Under the pieces are notes generated by a model, which worked only from the letters and a program-made list of their open reading frames with translations, ran no database searches and was not told the DNA's origin. DNA of 58,992 nt from Gemmatimonadales bacterium (GTDB lineage Bacteria > Gemmatimonadota > Gemmatimonadetes > Gemmatimonadales > GWC2-71-9), in contig JAICLE010000009.1 of NCBI GenBank assembly GCA_025927545.1, forward strand, positions 1-58,992, in the 5' to 3' direction. A program made the position numbers and the translations under genes. Below are positions 7,196 through 14,017 of the stretch, piece by piece (within the stretch, counting starts at the first letter, position 1; every line of letters starts with the position of its first letter).

Positions 7196-9259
7196 CTAAA
7201 CCTCGACCCCAAGCTCCGAAAACACAAATGTCCAGATGTCGGTGAGCTCGTCGAGCTGCTTGGAGAACGGCTTCCCGGCACCGTGTCCGGCTCGCGACTC
7301 CAGCCGGAGCAGCACCGGCCGCGGCGATGTAGTGGCGGCCTGCAGCCGCGCCGTCATCTTCCGCGCGTGCATCGGGTCCACCCGCGTGTCGCTCTCCGCG
7401 GTCGCGATCAGCACGGCGGGATAGGCGGTGCCGGGCCGCACATGGTGGTAGGGCGAATACGCCCGAAGCCACGCGAACTCCTCCGGCTTGTCCGGCGAGC
7501 CGTATTCGGGGATCCACAGCCGGGCGATCTGGAAGAGGTGGTAGCGCAGCATGTCGAGCAGCGGCACCTGGACGACCAGCGCCCGGAAGAGGTCCGGCCG
7601 CTGGGTCAGCGCCGCGCCCATCAGCAGCCCGCCATTGGATCCGCCGGCGGCCGCGAGCCGCTCGGGCCGGGTGTACCCCTCGCGGATGAGCCACTCCGCC
7701 GCGGCGACGAAGTCATCGAAGCTGTTCTGCTTCCGGCCGAGCATGCCCGCCTGATGCCAGCTCTCGCCGTATTCGCCGCCGCCCCGGATGTTCGGCACGG
7801 CCACGAGGCCACCATGCTCCAGCCAGAGCAGGAGCGAGCGGGAGAACGCGGGGGTCATGCTGATGTTGAAGCCGCCGTAGGCGGTGAGATAGGTCGGGGT
7901 GTCGCCCGTGCGGCCCAGGCCGCGGGCGTGCACCAGGAACATGGAAACGCGCGTCCCGTCGCGCGAGGGCACCATCACCTGGCGCACCTCGAATCGCGTC
8001 GGGTCCACATCCGCCTCGACCCGGCGCCACAGCGTCTCCTCGTCGCGGTCGAGGTCGATCCGGTACACGCTCGGCGGCACGGTGTAGGAGGAGAAGCCGA
8101 AGAACAGCTCGTGCCCGTCCCACTCGGCGCCGAGCCCGAAGAGGCTGCCAAGCGTCGGCAGCTCGATCTCCCGCCGGAGGCCGCCGTCGAGGTCGGCGAG
8201 CCGGAGACGGGATGAGGCGCGTTCCAGATAGCTCAGGGCCAGCCGGTCGCCGGTGACGGCGAAGCCGTCGAGCACGGCGTCGGGCCGGGAAGGCACCAGC
8301 TCGCGCCAGTGGCCTCGCGCCGGTCGCGCGGGGTCGACCTCGTAAAGCCGGTAGGTGGGCGCGTCGAGATCGGTGCGCAGAAAGAGCCGGCCGTGCGCGA
8401 TCTCGCCGCCGAACGACGCGGGCAGGCCTTCGGCGACGGCGACGAGCGGCGGGACGGGGACGACCTCGACTCCCCGGCGTCGGTCGCCCAGATACAGATC
8501 GGTCTGGTCGAACGTGCGGGCTACGGTGATCAGCAGCCAGCGCCCGTCAGGCGACAGGCCCACACCGGGCCAGTACTCCTTCTGCGCCGGCCGGTAAACC
8601 AGCGGATCCGCCGCGGGATCGGCACCGAGCCGGTGGAAATGGACGGCCCGATGGTAATGCTCCTCGCCCTCGGCCACCTCGCCCGGCGCGGGGTAGCGGG
8701 TGTAGTAGAAGCCGGAGCCATCCGGCAGCCATGCGAGGTCCGCGGCGCGGGTGTGGGGAATCAGGTCGGGGAGATCGACGCCCCGATCCACGTCGCGCAC
8801 GCGGAGCACGCTCTGCTCGCTCCCGTTCTCCGACAGACCATAGGCGAGGAGGCGACCGTCGTGGCTCGGGAAGAACCAGTCGAGCGCGGTGGTGCCTGCG
8901 GGATCGAGCGCGTTGGGATCCACCACCGGCCGATCGTCGCCCTCGCGGCCGATGCGGACATACAGCACCAGTTGGTTCCGTCGGCCCTCGCGCCGCGGGT
9001 AGAAGTAGCGGCCGCGCACCGGTGTCGGCACCCCCAGCACGTCGATGGCCAGCAACTGGTCGAGCCGCCGGCGAATCCGCTCGCGCGCCGGCTGCCGGCC
9101 CAGCCATTCCTGGGTCAGCGCGTTCTGCCGCTCGGTCCACGCCACGGTGTCGGCATCCTCGCCGCGCTCCAGCCAGCGATACGGGTCCGCGATCGGCTCG
9201 CCGTGCAGCACGTCCACCACGTCCACCGTGCGCGCGACTGGATAGCGGGGCTCAGTCAC
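7196..9259 (-). CDS. Prolyl oligopeptidase family protein (S9A)
   Basis: 687 residues, the usual length for the family. The N-terminus has the signature DPYRWLE near residue 25, then a seven-bladed propeller (about 75-420) and a C-terminal alpha/beta hydrolase. The catalytic triad is visible: Ser541 in GGSNGG, Asp624 in ESDTRVDP and His659 in SRAGHGAGKP. It cleaves short peptides after proline, generally in the cytoplasm or periplasm; no signal peptide is seen, so cytoplasmic is likely. The start overlaps the phosphofructokinase stop by 8 bp, so it is translationally coupled to that gene. Confidence 0.93.
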   Translation of the reverse strand: MTEPRYPVARTVDVVDVLHGEPIADPYRWLERGEDADTVAWTERQNALTQEWLGRQPARERIRRRLDQLLAIDVLGVPTPVRGRYFYPRREGRRNQLVLYVRIGREGDDRPVVDPNALDPAGTTALDWFFPSHDGRLLAYGLSENGSEQSVLRVRDVDRGVDLPDLIPHTRAADLAWLPDGSGFYYTRYPAPGEVAEGEEHYHRAVHFHRLGADPAADPLVYRPAQKEYWPGVGLSPDGRWLLITVARTFDQTDLYLGDRRRGVEVVPVPPLVAVAEGLPASFGGEIAHGRLFLRTDLDAPTYRLYEVDPARPARGHWRELVPSRPDAVLDGFAVTGDRLALSYLERASSRLRLADLDGGLRREIELPTLGSLFGLGAEWDGHELFFGFSSYTVPPSVYRIDLDRDEETLWRRVEADVDPTRFEVRQVMVPSRDGTRVSMFLVHARGLGRTGDTPTYLTAYGGFNISMTPAFSRSLLLWLEHGGLVAVPNIRGGGEYGESWHQAGMLGRKQNSFDDFVAAAEWLIREGYTRPERLAAAGGSNGGLLMGAALTQRPDLFRALVVQVPLLDMLRYHLFQIARLWIPEYGSPDKPEEFAWLRAYSPYHHVRPGTAYPAVLIATAESDTRVDPMHARKMTARLQAATTSPRPVLLRLESRAGHGAGKPFSKQLDELTDIWTFVFSELGVEV

Positions 9260-10331
9260 CGAGGGAGATCCCCAGGTCGCGCGCCGTGCGGATGGTATCG
9301 GAATCGAGCGGAACGTTCTTGGCGCGGCCGACCACCTGCTCCAGCGGCACTCGCGTGATGTCCGGCCCGTTGAGGCCCACCATCGTCCCGAAGGCGCCGT
9401 CCGCGATGGCGCGCACCGCGGCTGTCCCGAAACGGAGCGCGAGCAGCCGGTCGTAGGTGGTGGGCGAGCCCCCGCGCTGGAGATGGCCCAGCACGAGGGT
9501 TCGCGTCTCCTTGCCGGTGTGATGCTCGATCGTGCGGGCCACCTTGCTCGCGATCCCGCCCAGCCGGTCCACGGTGCCGACGCCGCGCCGTTCCACCAGC
9601 TCGACCGTCCCGTCCCGCGGGCGGGCCCCCTCCGCCACCACCACGATGCTGAAGTGCCGGCCGGCGGCCTCGCGGCTCCGGATCTTGTCGCACACCTTCT
9701 CGATGTCGAACGGGATCTCGGGAAGAAGGATGACGTCGGCGCTGCCGGAGAGGCCGCTGTACAGGGTGATCCACCCGGCGTAGCGCCCCATCAGCTCGAC
9801 GACCATGACCCGGTCGTGGCTTTCGGCGGTGGAGTGCAGCTTGTCGATCGCCTCCGTGGCCGTAGCCACCGCGCTGTCGAAGCCGAAGGTGCGCTGGGTG
9901 CCGCTCACGTCGTTGTCGATCGTCTTGGGCACGCCCACGATGGGCAGTCCCTTGCGCCACAGATCGTGGGAGATCTGGAGGCTGCCGTCGCCGCCGATCG
10001 AGATCATCGCGTCGAATCCGCTGGCCCGGAACGCAGCGACGAGATCGTCCGAGCGGTCGAGCTCGTACTCCTCCCCGCTCTCACGTCGCATCACGTAGCG
10101 GAATGGATTGCCGCGGTTGGTGGTGCCGAGGATCGTGCCGCCGAGGTGGGTGATCCCGCGAACCTCGGGCGGCCCCAGGGGCACGACGCCGTTGAAGGAG
10201 AGCAGCCCCTCGTAGCCGCGTTGGATTCCGTAGCACTTCCATCCACGGTAGTACGCGGACAGCACGACGGCGCGGATGACTGCATTCAGCCCGGGGGCAT
10301 CGCCGCCGCCGGTCGCGATGGCCACGCGCAT
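9252..10331 (-). CDS. pfkA: 6-phosphofructokinase family enzyme
   Basis: 359 residues. The phosphate-donor loop TGGGDAPGLNAVIRA, IGGDGS, PKTIDND and the substrate motif MGRYAGWIT are all present. The enzyme phosphorylates fructose-6-phosphate in glycolysis. Gly in GGDGS favours ATP as donor, but Lys before TIDND (E. coli PfkA has Gly there) is the state seen in PPi-dependent and mixed-clade enzymes, so donor choice is uncertain. It starts 1 bp after the selW-like stop and overlaps the oligopeptidase start, giving a compact three-gene operon. Confidence 0.92.
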   Translation of the reverse strand: MRVAIATGGGDAPGLNAVIRAVVLSAYYRGWKCYGIQRGYEGLLSFNGVVPLGPPEVRGITHLGGTILGTTNRGNPFRYVMRRESGEEYELDRSDDLVAAFRASGFDAMISIGGDGSLQISHDLWRKGLPIVGVPKTIDNDVSGTQRTFGFDSAVATATEAIDKLHSTAESHDRVMVVELMGRYAGWITLYSGLSGSADVILLPEIPFDIEKVCDKIRSREAAGRHFSIVVVAEGARPRDGTVELVERRGVGTVDRLGGIASKVARTIEHHTGKETRTLVLGHLQRGGSPTTYDRLLALRFGTAAVRAIADGAFGTMVGLNGPDITRVPLEQVVGRAKNVPLDSDTIRTARDLGISLGD

Positions 10332-10332
10332 C

Positions 10333-10560
10333 TCAGCGCGGAGACTTGATCAGGGCAATGATCTCGCCCGGCTGGGCCTGCCGCCGGAGCGCCTTCTTGG
10401 AAAATACCAGGTTGCCGTCCACGGTTACCTCGAAAACGCCGCCCGACGAAGGCACCAGCCGGATCTCGGCGTCGGGAATCTCGACCTTCAGCTCAGCCGC
10501 CAGACCGGTGGCTCGAGGCTCGTAGTTTCAGACGACGCAGTATTCGATGACCACGCGCAT
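10333..10560 (-). CDS. SelW-like (Rdx family) selenoprotein with in-frame UGA
   Basis: 75 residues if TGA at 10528-10530 is read as selenocysteine. The N-terminus RVVIEYCVV-Sec-NYEPRA has the CxxU redox motif (Cys8, Sec11) of the SelT/SelW/SelH domain. The downstream sequence fits the family: LAAELK, PSSGGVFEVTVDG, LVFSKKAL and the ending GEIIALIK. Rdx proteins are small thioredoxin-fold oxidoreductases. Homology on both sides of the UGA and a hairpin directly after it argue against a pseudogene. GGAG lies 7 bp before ATG 10560. The true stop (TGA 10333-10335) is 1 bp from the phosphofructokinase start. Automatic callers would miss or truncate this gene. Sec machinery (selA, selB, selC) is not in the window. 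Confidence 0.85.
10490..10520 (-). promoter_or_regulatory. Candidate bacterial SECIS element in the selW-like gene
   Basis: On the minus strand, bases +8 to +38 after the UGA fold as a stem. AG pairs with CT, CTC with GAG, GCC with GGC and CC with GG, interrupted by small internal loops and closed by the apical loop GGTCT. The loop equals GGUCU of the E. coli fdhF SECIS that SelB binds, and begins at +22 after the UGA (about +19 in fdhF). Stem and loop are seen in the sequence; SelB recognition is inference. Confidence 0.72.
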
Positions 10561-10653
10561 ACGCACGCTCCACGACTCGGGGTGAGAACCGTGCGAATCG
10601 TAGCGCTCCCCGTCGGCGAAGCCAAGGGCGCCCGCACATCCCGGCGCGAGTCC

Positions 10654-10682
10654 TTGTCAGACACTCCCGGAAGTCGTATCTA
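10654..10682 (+). promoter_or_regulatory. Sigma70-like promoter for the OmpA/TSP3 gene
   Basis: TTGTCA (10654-10659), a 17-bp spacer and TATCTA (10677-10682). The -10 box ends 8 bp before ATG 10691 and there is no Shine-Dalgarno, so transcription may begin at or next to the start codon (leaderless). Confidence 0.5.
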
Positions 10683-10690
10683 TTTGATCC

Positions 10691-12226
10691 ATGCGAACCT
10701 ATCCACAGCCCGCGGGGGGCCGGGCCCGGGGGCTCCGGCTCCTGGCCGGCCTCGCCCTGCTGCTCGCGTACGCCCATCCCGGCGCCGCCCAGCAGCGCAA
10801 GTACCTCGTCGAGCTCGGTGCCGCCGGCGCCTACCAGTCCTTCGACAACGCCACCGACCTCGGGGGCGCCCCCGGCGGCGTGGCACGGGTCGGCGTGTGG
10901 CTGCCGCTCAACTTCTCGCTCGAGCTCGAAGGCGGGATCGCTTCGCCGAAGACGCAGACGGGCGATGAGGGCGTGAGCGTGAAGACCTTCGCCGGGTCGG
11001 CACTCTACAATATTCTGGTGGGCCGGTCGAGCTCGTTCTATTTGAAGGCCGGAGCCGGCACGACCAAGTACGGCAGCAGCTGCCCCACCTCGGCCACTCC
11101 CGGCGCCCCGATCTGCGGCAGCAGCGGCGCGCTGCTCGCGGGCCTCGGATTCCGCGCGGCGGTCTCCCCGACGCTGATGATCCGGAGCGAGGGGCTCTAC
11201 AGCCGGAACAAGAGCACTCCACCCAGCGGGGAGCCGGTCTCGCTCTCCAATTTCGGCCTGAACGTGGGTGTCAGCCTGATGCTGGGCAGCCGGCCGATCC
11301 TCGACGAGGACGCCGACGGCGTGCTCGACAACCGCGACCGCTGCCCGGGCACGCCGGCCGGCGCCAGCGTGGACGGGCGCGGCTGCCCGCAGGACAGCGA
11401 CAATGACGGAGTGCCCGACGGCGTGGACCGCTGCCCCAGCACGATCGCCGGGGCCGCCGTGGACACCCGCGGCTGCTCTCAGGACTCCGACGGCGACAAC
11501 ATCCCCGATGGACTCGACAAGTGTCCCGATACGCCCGCGGGCGTGCTGGTGGATCCGCGCGGCTGCCCCCGGGACAGCGACGGAGACAAGATCCCCGATG
11601 GCCTCGACCGGTGCTCCGACACTCCGTCCGGGGCCACCGTGGACGCCCTCGGCTGCCCGGGTGACGAGGACGGCGACGGGGTGCTCGACGGCCTCGACCG
11701 CTGCCCCCGTACGCCGACCGGCGCCACGGTGGATACGCGCGGGTGCAGCAGCACGCAGCAGCCCGCAAAGCCCGCCCCGGAGTCCAGCGCCGCCCAGCCG
11801 CCGCCTCGGGTCCAGCCCGACACCGTGGGTCGCCCCCTCCGGCGCCCCAACGTGCAGGTGCCGACCCCCGGACGGATTGCCGCGGGGATCCTCCCCGCGG
11901 TGAGCTTCGTCCCGGGAACGGCGCGGCTGCAGCCGTCATCGTACGTGGCACTCGACTCGCTGGCCGACCTGCTCCACGCCGATCCGAAGGCGCGGGTCGA
12001 GATCGGCGCGCACACCGACAATACCGGCTCCGCGTCGGACGACCTGCGGATCTCCTCGCTGCAGGCGGAGGCGGTGCGCGACTACCTGGTGGTGAAGGGC
12101 GTGGGCTACCAGCAGGTCGTGCCGAGGGGATACGGCTCCTCGGTGCCGCTCACGCCGGACACCACGCCGCGCGGCCGCGCGGCCAACCGCCGGGTGGAGG
12201 TCCGGCCGGTGGCACCGGGCCCCTGA
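10691..12226 (+). CDS. OmpA-family outer membrane protein with thrombospondin type 3 repeats
   Basis: 511 residues. A signal peptide (LLAGLALLLAYAHPGAA) precedes an N-terminal beta-barrel-like domain (about 35-200; VELGAAGAYQSFDNATDLGG, LNVGVSLMLG). Five calcium-binding TSP3 repeats follow (about 205-355, each DxDxDGxxDxxDRCPxTPxGAxVDxxGC), then a Pro-rich linker. The C-terminal OmpA domain (about 395-505) has GHTD-like AHTDNTGSA and the ending RRVEVRP. It would tie the outer membrane to peptidoglycan. A promoter-like element and leaderless start lie upstream; a hairpin follows. Confidence 0.92.
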   Translation: MRTYPQPAGGRARGLRLLAGLALLLAYAHPGAAQQRKYLVELGAAGAYQSFDNATDLGGAPGGVARVGVWLPLNFSLELEGGIASPKTQTGDEGVSVKTFAGSALYNILVGRSSSFYLKAGAGTTKYGSSCPTSATPGAPICGSSGALLAGLGFRAAVSPTLMIRSEGLYSRNKSTPPSGEPVSLSNFGLNVGVSLMLGSRPILDEDADGVLDNRDRCPGTPAGASVDGRGCPQDSDNDGVPDGVDRCPSTIAGAAVDTRGCSQDSDGDNIPDGLDKCPDTPAGVLVDPRGCPRDSDGDKIPDGLDRCSDTPSGATVDALGCPGDEDGDGVLDGLDRCPRTPTGATVDTRGCSSTQQPAKPAPESSAAQPPPRVQPDTVGRPLRRPNVQVPTPGRIAAGILPAVSFVPGTARLQPSSYVALDSLADLLHADPKARVEIGAHTDNTGSASDDLRISSLQAEAVRDYLVVKGVGYQQVVPRGYGSSVPLTPDTTPRGRAANRRVEVRPVAPGP

Positions 12227-12231
12227 TTTGC

Positions 12232-12280
12232 GTGGGGACGGCGGGCGCGGATCGGCTCAGCGTCCGCTGCCGTCTCCCAC
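12232..12280 (+). terminator. Terminator-like hairpin after the OmpA gene
   Basis: GTGGGGACGGC (12232-12242) pairs with GCCGTCTCCCAC (12269-12280) with one bulged T and a 26-base loop; AAACTC follows. No clear T run, so it may be weak or Rho-assisted. Confidence 0.45.
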
Positions 12281-12295
12281 AAACTCAGGACTTCG

Positions 12296-13474
12296 ATGCG
12301 CCGCGTTTTCGTCTGTGGTGTTCTGGCGGTCTCCCTGCACATTGCATCGCTGTCCGCGCAGCAGCCGGCGGTATGGGGTGACGAGCTCCCCCCGGCGCCG
12401 GCACTCCCCGATACACTGCTGGCGATTCCCCGGATCGATTTCCCGCTCGTGCCGCCGGCGCCGCCCCTCACGCGACCGCCGAGCCCGGTGCGCGCCATCT
12501 ACGTCAACGCGTGGTCGTTCGGCAGCCGGCGGTTCTACGATCTGGTTCGCCTGGCCGAGCGAACCGAGATCAACGCGTTCGTCGTGGACGTCAAGGACGA
12601 CACCGGCTATCTGACCTATCGATCCGAGGTGCCGACCGCGATCGCCATCGGCGCCATTGGTCAGCCCCGCGCGCGCGACGTGCGCGAGCGGCTCCGGGTC
12701 ATGCGGGAGCACGGGATCCACCCGATCGCCCGCATCGTGGTGGCCAAGGACCCGCTACTCGCCTCACGAAAGCCGAGCTGGTCGGTCCGGCACGTGGATG
12801 GCGGCCTGTGGCACGACCGGCTCGACTTCGCCTGGGTGGACGCGTTCAACGATTCGGTGTGGGTCTACGCTGCCGAGCTGGCGGCGGAGGCGGTGCGGGT
12901 GGGCTTCGCGGAAGTGCAGTACGACTACGTCCGGTTTCCCGACGAGCCCGAGAGCCGGCTGGCGAGCGCCGTATTCGCCGGCCGGCACCCGGGCGAGACC
13001 AAACGGCAAGGCATCACCCGGAACCTCCGGCTGCTCGGCGAGCGTACCCGGGCCCTCGGCGTGCCGTTCACCATCGACGTCTTCGGACTCACCACCAGCG
13101 CGCCGACGGACATGGGCATCGGGCAGATGTGGGAGGATCTGGTCACCTCCGCGGACGTAGTCCTGCCGATGGTGTACCCCAGCCATTACTTCGGCGGATA
13201 CTACAGCCTCAAGCATCCGAACGACGAGCCTTACAAGGTGATCCGCCGCGCCATGCAGGACGCCATTCGCCGGTCGGCGCCGCTGGGGAAGACGGCCGAG
13301 ATCCGGCCGTATCTGCAGGCGTTCACCCTGGGGCCGCCGCGCTACACCCCGGCGCTCGTGCGCGAGCAGATCCGGGCCGCCGAGGAGCTGGGAATCACCT
13401 CGTGGGTGCTGTGGAATCCGCGAAGCGCGTACGACGCGGAGATCTTCCGCCCGCGCCCCGTGGGGACGAACTGA
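12296..13474 (+). CDS. Putative glycoside hydrolase (DUF4015 type), exported
   Basis: 392 residues. A signal peptide (VFVCGVLAVSLHIASLSAQ) and Pro-rich stretch precede a TIM-barrel domain beginning RAIYVNAWSFGSRRF. Motifs such as NAFVVDVKDDTGYLTY, HPIARIVVAKDPLL, VQYDYVRFPDE and TSWVLWNPRSAY match the DUF4015 putative glycosyl hydrolase family. The acids in VDVKDD and YDYVRFPDE are the likely active-site residues by analogy with other TIM-barrel hydrolases. Substrate unknown; cell-envelope or exopolysaccharide glycans are plausible. CAGGA precedes ATG 12296. Confidence 0.82.
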   Translation: MRRVFVCGVLAVSLHIASLSAQQPAVWGDELPPAPALPDTLLAIPRIDFPLVPPAPPLTRPPSPVRAIYVNAWSFGSRRFYDLVRLAERTEINAFVVDVKDDTGYLTYRSEVPTAIAIGAIGQPRARDVRERLRVMREHGIHPIARIVVAKDPLLASRKPSWSVRHVDGGLWHDRLDFAWVDAFNDSVWVYAAELAAEAVRVGFAEVQYDYVRFPDEPESRLASAVFAGRHPGETKRQGITRNLRLLGERTRALGVPFTIDVFGLTTSAPTDMGIGQMWEDLVTSADVVLPMVYPSHYFGGYYSLKHPNDEPYKVIRRAMQDAIRRSAPLGKTAEIRPYLQAFTLGPPRYTPALVREQIRAAEELGITSWVLWNPRSAYDAEIFRPRPVGTN

Positions 13475-13489
13475 ACCGGGCCGCCCTCC

Positions 13490-13517
13490 TTGACCGCCCC
13501 TTCCGGGGCTGTATTCT
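13490..13517 (+). promoter_or_regulatory. Sigma70-like promoter with an inverted repeat in the spacer
   Basis: TTGACC (13490-13495), a 16-bp spacer and TATTCT (13512-13517). The spacer holds the palindrome GCCCC-TTCC-GGGGC, which could be an operator or the remains of a terminator of the gene before. It lies 45 bp upstream of the cytochrome c start codon. Confidence 0.55.
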
Positions 13518-13562
13518 CAAGAGTTCGCATGCCCGATCCGGTCGTCAGCCACAGGAGCCACG

Positions 13563-13946
13563 ATGGACACCAGGACCCGTGCCGTTCTGCTGCTCGCGCT
13601 CACCGCGGTCGTCGGAAGCCGCACCGCCCTTGCGCAGGCGCCCGCGGCCCTGACGCCGGCGCTCATCGCGCAGGGCGACAGCATCTTCCACAGCAAAGGA
13701 AATTGCTACGCCTGCCACGGCGCCAACGCGCAGGGTGCGGTCGGCCCCAACCTCACCGACGCGGAATGGATCCACAGCGACGGCTCCTACGACGCGATCG
13801 TGAAACAGGTGACCACCGGCGTCCCCCAGAACGAGTCGAAGAGCGGAATCATGATGCCGCCCAAGGGCGGCTCCTCCATCACCGACGATGAGGTCAAGGC
13901 GGTAGCGGCATACGTCTATTCGCTGAGTCACAAGACCGGATCCTGA
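13563..13946 (+). CDS. Periplasmic monohaem cytochrome c
   Basis: 127 residues: signal peptide to about residue 25, then a class I cytochrome c fold with haem site C48-Y-A-C51-H52, GPNLTD, and a probable axial Met in GIMMPPKGG. The C-terminal helix is DDEVKAVAAYVYSLS. It carries electrons in the periplasm; the partner is not evident. ACAGGAG lies before ATG 13563. It appears monocistronic, with its own promoter upstream and an intrinsic terminator 30 bp after the stop. Confidence 0.92.
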   Translation: MDTRTRAVLLLALTAVVGSRTALAQAPAALTPALIAQGDSIFHSKGNCYACHGANAQGAVGPNLTDAEWIHSDGSYDAIVKQVTTGVPQNESKSGIMMPPKGGSSITDDEVKAVAAYVYSLSHKTGS

Positions 13947-13976
13947 CGCCGGCCTGATGGGCGGCGGGTAAATGCG

Positions 13977-14003
13977 GAGGGCGCACTTTCGTGCGCCCTC
14001 TTT
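13977..14003 (+). terminator. Rho-independent terminator after cytochrome c
   Basis: Perfect 10-bp stem GAGGGCGCAC (13977-13986) and GTGCGCCCTC (13991-14000) with a TTTC loop, followed by TTTGCT. Confidence 0.82.
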
Positions 14004-14017
14004 GCTACCTTCCAGCC

